The translations under genes and the position numbers were made by a program. The notes beneath the pieces were generated by a model, which was given only the letters and a program-made list of their open reading frames with translations, was not told the origin of the DNA and searched no databases. A stretch of 51,346 nt of DNA from Lachnospiraceae bacterium P6B14. Lineage in GTDB: Bacteria; Bacillota; Clostridia; Lachnospirales; Lachnospiraceae. Positions 25,153 through 32,707 of this stretch are shown here, piece after piece. Positions within the stretch are counted from its first letter, which is position 1; the number at the start of each line of letters is the position of its first letter. The DNA lies in NCBI GenBank assembly GCA_000687695.1, contig JHWZ01000017.1, positions 1 to 51,346 on the forward strand, in the 5' to 3' direction.

Positions 25153-25415
25153 TTTAAGCCAGAACAGCCATGATATATAACGGGATGAAGACGTATATCC
25201 GTGAGGGCACGCTTTCGCTTTTTTCCCGAGCGTCACGTTGTGCGCGCAGAGAAAACTCTACGAGTTTTCAATACCTGCGCTGCGCAACGACGCTCGCGAC
25301 ACATCCCTCACGGTGATATACGTTTTTCATCCCGAAAGCATATATCATTGGCTGTTCTTGTTTCACGCATGAATTGGTACTCATATTCTGGTCTACTGTA
25401 AGTAAATCACCAATT
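25144..25415. repeat. Structured palindromic element, copy C (after galM)
   Basis: Nested arms pair exactly in several blocks: 25144-25156 with 25403-25415 (13 of 13), 25161-25169 with 25350-25358 (9 of 9), 25170-25178 with 25340-25348, and 25181-25189 with 25326-25334. Inside, TATCCGTGAGGG pairs with CCCTCACGGTGATA. Core block GGGCACGCTTTCGCTTTTTT (25205-25224) is 19 of 20 identical to copy D, as is CGACACATCCC (25297-25307). The outermost left arm includes the galM stop codon. The tip carries an extra hairpin (GAAAACTC with GAGTTTTC) not present in B or D. Confidence 0.88.
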
Positions 25416-25457
25416 GTTCCTGCTTTTGTACTTGTGTATATACGAGGAGTATTTTTA

Positions 25458-26720
25458 ATGATAGTGATTAAAAATGGTCATATAGTCGATCCATTTACTT
25501 CAACTGAGGACGATCTTGATATCATTATTAATGATGGAAAGATCGTAAAGGTCGGGAAGGATCTGCCCGCAGGGGAGGATGACGAGGTCATCGATGCGAC
25601 CGGATGTGTGGTGGCACCGGGACTAATGGATGCTCATGTGCATTTCAGAGATCCGGGATTCACTCATAAAGAAGATATCGAGACAGGAGCAGAGGCTGCA
25701 AAGAGAGGCGGCTTTACCACCGTTGTCTGTATGGCAAATACAAAACCTGCGGTGGATGAACCAAAGACCTTAAAATACGTCCTTGATAAGGGAGCAAAGA
25801 CAGGGATTCACGTTCTGTCTTGTGCGACCGTGACCAAGGGGATGGCAGGTAAAGAGCTTGTTGATATGGACATCTTAAAGGCAGCGGGAGCTGCCGGCTT
25901 TACCGATGACGGACTCCCTATCATGGATGAATATATACTCAGAAATGCGTTTGCCAAAGCATATGAGATCGGTATGCCTATAAGCCTTCATGAGGAAGAT
26001 CCTAAGTTTATAGTTGCTCCCGGAGTGAATCAGGGAAAGGTTTCCGAACAGTTGAATTACGGTGGAGCTTCTCATGAGGCTGAGGATGTTATGGTGAAGC
26101 GCGACTGCCAAGTAGCACTCGAGACGAAGGCGAGAGTTTGTATACAGCATATCAGCTCGGCGGTTTCCGTAGACATAGTGAGAGAGTATAAAAATAAGGG
26201 AGCGGACATACATGCCGAGGCAACTCCTCATCATTTTTCTCTGACTGAGGATGCCGTTTTAGAGTACGGTACGATGGCGAGGATGAATCCGCCGGTGAGA
26301 ACTGAGGCCGACAGACAGGCGATCATCGCGGGGCTCAAAGACGGAACCATCGATATGATCGTGACCGATCATGCGCCTCACACTCGTGAGGAGAAAAATG
26401 TCCCGATGGAGAAGGCGCCGAGCGGTATTATTGGACTCGAGACATCGCTTGGTCTCGGTATCAAAAATCTTGTTAAGCCGGGGCATCTTTCCATGATGCA
26501 ACTTTTGGAAAAGATGAGTAAAAATCAGGCGGATTTTTACGAAGTAAAGCCGTGGCCGATTGAAGAAGGCGGAGTTGCCGATCTGGTCATTTTTGCTCCT
26601 GATAAAACATGGAAGGTGGAGGGCTTCGCGTCGAAGTCGGATAATTCACCTTTCCTTGGATGGGAGCTGCCTGGAGTGGTAAAATATACCATTTGTGATG
26701 GGATAGTTTTAAACAAATAG
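25458..26720 (+). CDS. pyrC: Dihydroorotase
   Basis: Cyclises carbamoyl aspartate to dihydroorotate in pyrimidine synthesis. The 420-aa protein is a class I dihydroorotase: metal site DAHVHFRDPG at about residue 60, conserved ANTKP at about 95, further His ligands in HEEDP and HISSA, and VTDHAPH with the catalytic Asp at about 305. The ATG at 25458 follows GAGGAG; earlier in-frame codons lie inside the palindrome. No other pyr genes are in the window. Confidence 0.96.
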   Translation: MIVIKNGHIVDPFTSTEDDLDIIINDGKIVKVGKDLPAGEDDEVIDATGCVVAPGLMDAHVHFRDPGFTHKEDIETGAEAAKRGGFTTVVCMANTKPAVDEPKTLKYVLDKGAKTGIHVLSCATVTKGMAGKELVDMDILKAAGAAGFTDDGLPIMDEYILRNAFAKAYEIGMPISLHEEDPKFIVAPGVNQGKVSEQLNYGGASHEAEDVMVKRDCQVALETKARVCIQHISSAVSVDIVREYKNKGADIHAEATPHHFSLTEDAVLEYGTMARMNPPVRTEADRQAIIAGLKDGTIDMIVTDHAPHTREEKNVPMEKAPSGIIGLETSLGLGIKNLVKPGHLSMMQLLEKMSKNQADFYEVKPWPIEEGGVADLVIFAPDKTWKVEGFASKSDNSPFLGWELPGVVKYTICDGIVLNK

Positions 26721-26724
26721 ATTC

Positions 26725-26753
26725 TTTACAAGAGTGATAAGAAGTGATAAAAT
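26725..26753 (+). promoter_or_regulatory. SigA-type promoter of the rnf operon
   Basis: TTTACA (26725-26730) and TAAAAT (26748-26753) with a 17-base spacer just after pyrC, about 85 bases before rnfC. Confidence 0.65.
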
Positions 26754-26766
26754 ATTGTTCGTGAGA

Positions 26767-26818
26767 GTATTTGGTGAAAAAGGCGTTTCGGCGTATTTTT
26801 CACTATGATTACCAAATA
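26767..26818 (+). other. Hairpin in the rnf leader
   Basis: TATTTGGT near 26770 pairs with ACCAAATA near 26810, and GAAAAA pairs with TTTTTC closer in, around a GGCGTTTCGGCG tip. It lies in the untranslated leader of rnfC; it lacks a terminal T-run, so an mRNA stability or attenuation element is more likely than a plain terminator. Confidence 0.5.
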
Positions 26819-26839
26819 TAAAACAAGGAGGTAACAACC

Positions 26840-28234
26840 GTGGGACTGTCAACCTTTCGAGGAGGTGCGCACCCCTATGAGGGTAAGGCTCTTTCCGAAA
26901 ACAAGCCCATCAAAACGCTTGAAGCGGGTGATGAGCTTGTCTTTCCGATGAGTCAGCATATCGGTGCGCCGGCGACACCGGTGGTTAACGTCGGGGACGA
27001 AGTGAAGATGGGACAGCGTATCGGCGAGGCGAGCGGATTCATCTCGGCGAACATCGTTAGTTCCGTATCCGGCAAGGTCAAAGCGATCGAGCCAAGGACA
27101 CTTTCTTCCGGAGCGAAAGCAACCTGTGTTGTCATTGAGAACGACAAAAACTACACACCGATCGACGGACTCGGAACAGAGAGAGATTATAAGTCTCTGT
27201 CAAAGGATGAGATCCGCCAGATCATCAAGGATGCCGGCATCGTCGGCATGGGTGGCGCGGGCTTCCCGACCAACGTAAAGGTCACACCGAAGAATGAGGA
27301 CGCGATCGATCATGTCATCATCAACGGTGCGGAGTGCGAGCCTTATCTGACTTCAGACTATCGTCTGATGCTGGAGCGACCGGAGGAACTCATCGAGGGC
27401 CTCAGAGTCGTGCTTTCCATTTTTAAAAATGCCAAGGGCGTGATCGCGATCGAGGATAACAAGCCCGAAGCTATCGAAAAGCTCACCTATCTTACGGAGA
27501 GCGATCCCAATATCACCGTAAAAAGATTAAAGACAAAGTATCCGCAGGGAGCGGAGCGTCAGATCATCTATGTGACGACCGGACGCAGGCTTCATGCGAA
27601 GCTTCTTCCGGCTGATGTCGGCTGTATCGTGGACAACGTGCAGACGATGTTGGCTATCTACGATGCTGTCGTAAAGCAGACACCGTCGATGACGCGCGTG
27701 ATGACACTGACAGGTGAGGCTATGGCTGATCCGCAGAACTATCTCGTTCGTTTCGGTATGAGCCACGCAGAGGTGTTGGATGCTGCGGGCGGTCTCAAGC
27801 CGGAGGGTGCTGCGAAGCTCATCTCAGGCGGACCGATGATGGGTATGGCGATGTACACGCTCGACACACCGATCACGAAGACGAGCTCATCCATCCTTGC
27901 TTTCTCTGAGGATGAGGTTCTGAAAAATGAGCCGACAAACTGTATACGTTGCGGACGCTGCGCGAGCGTATGTCCGTGCCACCTCGTGCCGCAGATGATG
28001 GCGCAGGCGGGAGAGAGAAACGATCTCGAAGCATTCGAAGCTTTGAATGGTATGGAGTGCTACGAGTGCGGTACATGTACGTTTGTATGTCCGGCTAAGC
28101 GCAGACTTACTCAGACCTTCAAGCAGTGCAGACAGGCTGTGATGGCTAAGAACAGAAAAGCCCAGGCTGAAGCAGCTGCAAAGAAAAAGGCAGAGGAAGA
28201 GGCTGCAGCAAATAAAGGAAAGGAGGACGCATAA
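26840..28234 (+). CDS. rnfC: Rnf complex subunit RnfC
   Basis: Soluble-side subunit of the ion-pumping ferredoxin:NAD+ oxidoreductase, carrying the NADH/FMN site and two 4Fe-4S clusters. The 464-aa protein starts with FRGGAHPYEGK, has the GMGGAGFPTNVK nucleotide/flavin-binding loop at about 135, and the two cluster motifs CIRCGRCASVCPCH and CYECGTCTFVCP near 370-420. An Ala/Lys/Glu-rich tail follows. GTG start at 26840 with AAGGAGGT upstream. First gene of rnfCDGEAB, the clostridial gene order. Confidence 0.97.
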   Translation: MGLSTFRGGAHPYEGKALSENKPIKTLEAGDELVFPMSQHIGAPATPVVNVGDEVKMGQRIGEASGFISANIVSSVSGKVKAIEPRTLSSGAKATCVVIENDKNYTPIDGLGTERDYKSLSKDEIRQIIKDAGIVGMGGAGFPTNVKVTPKNEDAIDHVIINGAECEPYLTSDYRLMLERPEELIEGLRVVLSIFKNAKGVIAIEDNKPEAIEKLTYLTESDPNITVKRLKTKYPQGAERQIIYVTTGRRLHAKLLPADVGCIVDNVQTMLAIYDAVVKQTPSMTRVMTLTGEAMADPQNYLVRFGMSHAEVLDAAGGLKPEGAAKLISGGPMMGMAMYTLDTPITKTSSSILAFSEDEVLKNEPTNCIRCGRCASVCPCHLVPQMMAQAGERNDLEAFEALNGMECYECGTCTFVCPAKRRLTQTFKQCRQAVMAKNRKAQAEAAAKKKAEEEAAANKGKEDA

Positions 28235-28236
28235 TC

Positions 28237-29250
28237 ATGGAAGAAAAACAGGAAAAGAAATTATTAAGCGTATCCTCCTCTCCGCATGTGAGAGACAGAT
28301 CATCAACGAAGTCCATCATGAGGGATGTGGTGATCGCATTACTTCCTGCAACGGCGGTTGGTATTTATAACTTCCGTCTGAGCGCGGTACTTGTGATCCT
28401 GACCACATGCGTTACCTGTATCGTGGCTGAGTGGATCTGGCAGAAATGTATGAAACAGCCTGTAACTACGGGAGATTTTTCTGCGTTACTTACAGGACTT
28501 TTGCTCGCGATGAACCTTCCGAACACCATTCCTCTTTGGATGTGCGTGGTCGGTGGTGTTTTTGCGATCATTGTTGGTAAACAGATATTCGGAGGACTCG
28601 GACAGAACTTCATGAACCCTGCGCTCGCAGGTAGGTGCTTCATGGTGCTTTCTTTCTCGAGTGCGATGACAAGCTTCACTATCAAAGAGGGCGCTGACTG
28701 GATGTACGGAATCGCAGTTGATGCGACATCGGCAGCAACTCCTCTTATGCAGGTAAAGCAGGGAGCTACAATCGGCGGACTTCCGAATCTCATGGATATG
28801 TTCTTGGGTACAACGACGGGTACCATCGGTGAGGCATCCTGTGCAGCACTTTTGCTCGGTGCAGCTTACCTTCTCATCCGTCGCGTGATCACATGGCAGA
28901 TCCCGGTGATCTACATAGGAACTTTTGCAGTGATCGATCTGATCTATCAGTTCGCAGTAGGCGGGGCTCCGTACCCGATCCTCTACGAGCTTTGCGGAGG
29001 CGGTCTGATGCTCGGTGCATGGTTCATGGCTACCGACTATGTGACCAGTCCGATCACGAAAAAAGGTCAGGTTATATATGCGATACTGCTCGGTTTGCTT
29101 ACGGCACTATTCAGATTTTTCGGAGAGAGCGCAGAGGGTGTTTCCTTCGCGATCATCATCGGAAACTGTTGTGTGCCTCTGATCGAGCGTTTCTCCATAC
29201 CGAAGCCTTTCGGTAAGGAGCATGAGAAAAAGAAAAAGGAGGCGGCGTGA
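28237..29250 (+). CDS. rnfD: Rnf complex subunit RnfD
   Basis: Integral membrane subunit with a covalent FMN, homologous to NqrB. The 337-aa protein has about nine membrane helices. The FMN-binding motif reads D162-ATSAAT-PL with Thr168 as the likely flavin attachment point (SAAT in place of the more usual SGAT). Only two bases separate it from rnfC, and GGAGG lies within the end of rnfC. The C-terminus is Lys/Glu-rich and cytoplasmic. Confidence 0.96.
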   Translation: MEEKQEKKLLSVSSSPHVRDRSSTKSIMRDVVIALLPATAVGIYNFRLSAVLVILTTCVTCIVAEWIWQKCMKQPVTTGDFSALLTGLLLAMNLPNTIPLWMCVVGGVFAIIVGKQIFGGLGQNFMNPALAGRCFMVLSFSSAMTSFTIKEGADWMYGIAVDATSAATPLMQVKQGATIGGLPNLMDMFLGTTTGTIGEASCAALLLGAAYLLIRRVITWQIPVIYIGTFAVIDLIYQFAVGGAPYPILYELCGGGLMLGAWFMATDYVTSPITKKGQVIYAILLGLLTALFRFFGESAEGVSFAIIIGNCCVPLIERFSIPKPFGKEHEKKKKEAA

Positions 29251-29251
29251 C

Positions 29252-29899
29252 ATGGAAAAGAAAAAAGATACTATGATCAAAGACGCCATCATCCTTTGCT
29301 TAATAACATTGGTACTTGGCGCAGTGCTTGCGGGCGTATATGCGATCACAAAGGATCCTATCGACCAGGCACAGGCAAAGACAAATAACGAGGCGTGCGC
29401 AAAGGTCGTTGCTTCAGGCGACAGTGTGCAGGATAATGATACCGCTAAAGTCGATGCGGCTGCGGCATATTTTTCTTCACATGATCTGAGTAACGCCGAG
29501 GTCGCTGAGGGCGAGACGCTCGCCACATGGGTCGAGGTGACAGAGGTTCATCCGACAGCAAACGGCGGAAACGTTTATCTCGTTAATGCGAAAAAAGGTT
29601 ACGGCGGAAACGTGAGCTTCGCGCTCGGCGTAGACGCCGAGGGAAAGGTCACGGGAATCTCCATCACCGCTCAGTCTGAGACAGCAGGACTCGGAGCAAA
29701 CTGTGTGAACGAGGACTGGCAGGCAAGTTTCGCCGGAAAGGTTCTTCCGTCTGATCCTTCCCAGAATATGTACAACAAGGAAGCTGCTACGGACTCACAG
29801 GTGCAGGCACTCTCAGGTGCTACCGTGACATCCCGCGCAGTGACCAATGCAGTCAAGGGCGTCCTGTTCTGTGATGCTGCAGGAAAGGGGGCGGCGTGA
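29252..29899 (+). CDS. rnfG: Rnf complex subunit RnfG
   Basis: Membrane-anchored subunit on the outer face carrying a covalent FMN, homologous to NqrC. The 215-aa protein has one N-terminal membrane helix (about 12-32) and an extracytoplasmic FMN-binding domain; the flavinylation motif is ALSGATVTS with Thr191 as attachment site, and QSETAGLGANC is the other conserved segment. Start at the ATG 29252, two bases after the rnfD stop, behind AAGGAGG within rnfD. No flavin transferase gene (apbE) is in the window. Confidence 0.95.
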   Translation: MEKKKDTMIKDAIILCLITLVLGAVLAGVYAITKDPIDQAQAKTNNEACAKVVASGDSVQDNDTAKVDAAAAYFSSHDLSNAEVAEGETLATWVEVTEVHPTANGGNVYLVNAKKGYGGNVSFALGVDAEGKVTGISITAQSETAGLGANCVNEDWQASFAGKVLPSDPSQNMYNKEAATDSQVQALSGATVTSRAVTNAVKGVLFCDAAGKGAA

Positions 29900-30642
29900 T
29901 GAGTGTATTTGGCGAAAGAATGAGTAATGGTCTCGTCAGAGAGAACCCGACGTTCGTGCTTATGCTCGGTATGTGTCCGACATTGGCCGTTACGTCATCA
30001 GCTATCAACGGTGTCGGCATGGGGCTTTCTACCACGGTTGTGCTCGTGCTCAGTAACATGTTGATCTCGGCTCTCAGAAAGATCATTCCCGATAAGGTAC
30101 GTATCCCGGCGTTCATCGTCGTGGTTGCGTCGTTTGTAACGATCGTCCAGTTGCTTTTGAAGGCGTTCGTGCCTTTCCTCGATGCGGCGCTGGGCGTGTA
30201 TATCCCGTTGATCGTGGTTAACTGTATCATCCTCGGTCGTGCGGAGAGTTATGCATCGAAAAACCCGATCATGGCATCATGCTTTGATGGATTGGGTATG
30301 GGACTTGGATTCACGGTCGGTCTTACCTGTATCGGTATCGTCAGAGAGCTCCTCGGCTCAGGTGCGGTATTCGGTTACGAGATCATCCCTTCAGTGGCAC
30401 ATATCGCTATATTCGTTATGGCGCCCGGAGCATTTTTCGTACTCGCAGGCCTGACCGCAGTGCAGAATCGCTTCCTGCTGCCGTCGGCTACAAACAAGCC
30501 TGACAATGATGAGAAGCATCCGGATATGCCGGAGCTTTCCGACGATCCGATGGATAACAAGGCGGCAACTATGGACGATCAGATGCTGGAGACCGTCGAG
30601 GAGAAGGCGGCTGAGTCTGAGAATGGAGGTGATGAGGCATGA
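29899..30642 (+). CDS. rnfE: Rnf complex subunit RnfE
   Basis: Integral membrane subunit homologous to NqrD, part of the central membrane core thought to hold a 2Fe-2S or iron centre together with RnfA. The 247-aa protein has six membrane helices with the conserved GMCPTLAVT and VVNCIILGRAE segments containing the two Cys. A long acidic cytoplasmic tail (about 195-247) is an extension relative to NqrD. The ATG at 29899 overlaps the rnfG stop (TGATG). Confidence 0.96.
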   Translation: MSVFGERMSNGLVRENPTFVLMLGMCPTLAVTSSAINGVGMGLSTTVVLVLSNMLISALRKIIPDKVRIPAFIVVVASFVTIVQLLLKAFVPFLDAALGVYIPLIVVNCIILGRAESYASKNPIMASCFDGLGMGLGFTVGLTCIGIVRELLGSGAVFGYEIIPSVAHIAIFVMAPGAFFVLAGLTAVQNRFLLPSATNKPDNDEKHPDMPELSDDPMDNKAATMDDQMLETVEEKAAESENGGDEA

Positions 30643-31214
30643 CGTTATTTACTATTCTGTTTACGGCAGCGCTCGTCAACAACTTCGTGTTGAGCCAGTT
30701 TTTGGGAATCTGTCCGTTCCTCGGAGTTTCCAAAAAGGTTCAGACAGCTGCCGGCATGGGTGGTGCGGTTATTTTCGTCATCACCATCGCTTCACTTATA
30801 ACCAGTACACTTTACAACCTGCTTTTGCTGCCGAATCAGCTTGAGTACTTAAATACTATCGTATTTATTCTCGTGATCGCAGCGTTGGTACAGTTTGTCG
30901 AGATGTTCATGAAAAAGGCCATGAAGGGTCTGTATCAGGCACTCGGTGTGTATCTGCCGCTGATCACTACGAACTGCGCGGTTCTCGGTGTGGCGCTCCT
31001 TTCGGTTCAGAACGGAGACAATATCCTCGAGGCTACTATCCGCGGATTCGGTGCTGCCGTGGGATTTTTCCTGGCGATATGCCTGATGGCAGGTATCAGA
31101 GAGAAACTTGAAAACAGCAATATCCCGTCAGCCATGAAGGGTACGCCGATCGTGCTTATCACAGCAGGATTGATGGCTATCGCTTTCTGTGGTTTCGGCG
31201 GCGTCAGCTTCTGA
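30639..31214 (+). CDS. rnfA: Rnf complex subunit RnfA
   Basis: Integral membrane subunit homologous to NqrE and paralogous to RnfE, with inverted topology. The 191-aa protein has six helices and the paired Cys segments SQFLGICPFLGV (about 20-32) and LITTNCAVLGVAL (about 108), proposed to coordinate the membrane iron centre. It overlaps the end of rnfE by ATGA. Length and sequence are fully typical. Confidence 0.97.
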   Translation: MTLFTILFTAALVNNFVLSQFLGICPFLGVSKKVQTAAGMGGAVIFVITIASLITSTLYNLLLLPNQLEYLNTIVFILVIAALVQFVEMFMKKAMKGLYQALGVYLPLITTNCAVLGVALLSVQNGDNILEATIRGFGAAVGFFLAICLMAGIREKLENSNIPSAMKGTPIVLITAGLMAIAFCGFGGVSF

Positions 31215-31242
31215 TGATCGGATTATATAGGAGGTTATTGAT

Positions 31243-32097
31243 ATGACTACAATTATTATCTTCTCCATCATTCTGCTGGCGGTGCTGGGTATCCTTATCG
31301 GTATACTCCTCGGAGTGGCCGGAAAGGTGTTTGCTGTCGAGGTTGATGAGAGAGTGGTTAAGGTACGTGAGTGCCTGCCCGGTAACAACTGTGGTGGTTG
31401 CGGCTACCCGGGTTGTGACGGTCTGGCAGACGCGATCGTTGCAGGGACAGCTCCGGTTAACGGATGTCCTGTCGGTGGTGCTCCGGTGGCAGCCGAGATC
31501 GGAAAGATCATGGGTGTCGATGCGGGCGCTGCAGTGAAGAAGGTTGCTTTCGTTAAGTGCGCGGGCACGTGTGAGAAGGCAAAGGATAAGTATCAGTATG
31601 TCGGAATCGAAGACTGTCGTGCGGCTGCAGCTATCCCGGGTGCGGGTGGTAAGGCTTGTGCATCGGGATGTCTTGGTCTCGGATCATGTACTACCGTATG
31701 TCAGTTTGATGCGATCCGTGTGACTGATCAGGGTATCGCACTTGTCGATCGTGAGAAGTGCGTGGCATGCGGCCAGTGTGTGGATGCATGTCCGAAGCAT
31801 ATCATCGAGCTTATCCCGTATGGTCCTAAACAGGGCAAGACGTTCTACATGGTTCAGTGCTCGTCCACTGACAAGGGCAAGGATGTCATGGCCGTGTGTG
31901 AGGCCGGATGTATCGGTTGCGGTATCTGCGAGAAGAGTTGTAATTTCGATGCGGTTCATGTGGAGAACAATATCGCGCACATCGATCCGGAGAAGTGCCG
32001 CGGATGCGGATTGTGTTCTATGAAGTGTCCGAAGCATGTTATCATTGATGTTGCGACCGGAAAGCCGAAGGAGGCACCGGTGAAGAAAGAGGCGTAA
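31243..32097 (+). CDS. rnfB: Rnf complex subunit RnfB, multi-cluster ferredoxin
   Basis: Entry point for electrons from reduced ferredoxin. The 284-aa protein has an N-terminal membrane anchor (about 1-28), an Fe-S domain starting with CLPGNNCGGCGYPGC, a central Cys-rich segment, and 4Fe-4S ferredoxin motifs CVACGQCVDACPK, CIGCGICEKSC and CRGCGLCSMKCPK. It ends the rnf operon and is followed by a strong terminator. In anaerobic Clostridia this complex couples ferredoxin oxidation to sodium or proton export. Confidence 0.97.
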   Translation: MTTIIIFSIILLAVLGILIGILLGVAGKVFAVEVDERVVKVRECLPGNNCGGCGYPGCDGLADAIVAGTAPVNGCPVGGAPVAAEIGKIMGVDAGAAVKKVAFVKCAGTCEKAKDKYQYVGIEDCRAAAAIPGAGGKACASGCLGLGSCTTVCQFDAIRVTDQGIALVDREKCVACGQCVDACPKHIIELIPYGPKQGKTFYMVQCSSTDKGKDVMAVCEAGCIGCGICEKSCNFDAVHVENNIAHIDPEKCRGCGLCSMKCPKHVIIDVATGKPKEAPVKKEA

Positions 32098-32113
32098 GGC
32101 CGAGAAATAGTAT

Positions 32114-32147
32114 AAAAAGGCAAGATTTTTCTTGCCTTTTTTGTTTT
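32114..32147 (+). terminator. Rho-independent terminator of the rnf operon
   Basis: AAAAAGGCAAG (32114-32124) pairs with CTTGCCTTTTT (32131-32141) across six bases, followed by further T-rich sequence. Confidence 0.92.
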
Positions 32148-32162
32148 TACTAAAAAAAGGGG

Positions 32163-32191
32163 TTGACAGATACTACGACAGGTGCTATACT
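32163..32191 (+). promoter_or_regulatory. SigA-type promoter of padR
   Basis: TTGACA (32163-32168) and TATACT (32186-32191) with a 17-base spacer. One of the ATACTACGACAG boxes lies in the spacer, so a repressor bound there would block the promoter. Confidence 0.8.
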
Positions 32192-32252
32192 ACGTTTAAC
32201 ATACTACGACAGACGTGATACGTCAGGCGTGATATGATGGTCGTGGTATGAT
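32170..32252. promoter_or_regulatory. Operator-like repeats at the padR promoter
   Basis: The 12-mer ATACTACGACAG occurs at 32170-32181 and again at 32201-32212, 31 bases apart. A near-complement (GTCGTGGTAT, one mismatch to the inverse of ATACTACGAC) follows at about 32230-32239. PadR repressors usually bind their own promoter, so autoregulation is a reasonable inference. Confidence 0.6.
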
Positions 32253-32283
32253 AACCTTGAGAGAATAATTAGGAGGTGTGCGT

Positions 32284-32607
32284 ATGATCAGTAGTGATGT
32301 GATCCGCGGGTATAATGATACAATCATACTATTTTTGCTTCGCGAGGAGCCTTCGTATGGGTATGAGATCTCCAGACGGATCAAGGAAATATCGGATGAG
32401 AAATATGTGATCAAGGAGACGACGCTGTATTCGGCCTTCACCAGGATGGAGAAGAACGATTATATAGAGTCGTTTTCGCAGGTTGGAGAGAACGGAAAGA
32501 ACCGTACTTACTACAAGATCACCGACAAGGGGAAAGATCATTTCAAGAACAAGTGCGAAGAGTGGGCACTGACGAAGGATGTTATCGACAGATTTGTTGT
32601 AACCTGA
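32284..32607 (+). CDS. PadR-family transcriptional regulator
   Basis: A 107-aa winged-helix protein. The typical PadR opening (TIILFLLREEPSYGYEISRRI) and the wing region with LYSAFTRMEKNDYIES and RTYYKITDKG are visible. Start is the ATG at 32284, seven bases after AGGAGG. It lies directly upstream of a HAAS/DUF4097-like membrane protein, a frequent pairing in which the regulator controls envelope-stress genes. Repeated boxes in its own promoter suggest autoregulation. The inducing signal is unknown. Confidence 0.92.
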   Translation: MISSDVIRGYNDTIILFLLREEPSYGYEISRRIKEISDEKYVIKETTLYSAFTRMEKNDYIESFSQVGENGKNRTYYKITDKGKDHFKNKCEEWALTKDVIDRFVVT

Positions 32608-32625
32608 GAATAAATGTGTTATAAT
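32597..32625 (+). promoter_or_regulatory. SigA-type promoter of the HAAS/DUF4097-like gene
   Basis: TTGTAA (32597-32602) overlapping the last codons of padR, 17-base spacer, TATAAT (32620-32625) with an extended -10 TG. It indicates that the large membrane protein can be transcribed apart from padR. Confidence 0.7.
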
Positions 32626-32707
32626 ATGTAAGTTGATGTTTTTCTGAAATAAACATATTGATATAGATGAAATAAAGAACAGGAAAGAAAAAAACGGAGG
32701 TGTACTG

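Noticed and set aside
25414-25442. TTGTTC-17-TATATA as a pyrC promoter
   Set aside because: The predicted start would fall at or after the GAGGAG ribosome site, leaving it out of the transcript.
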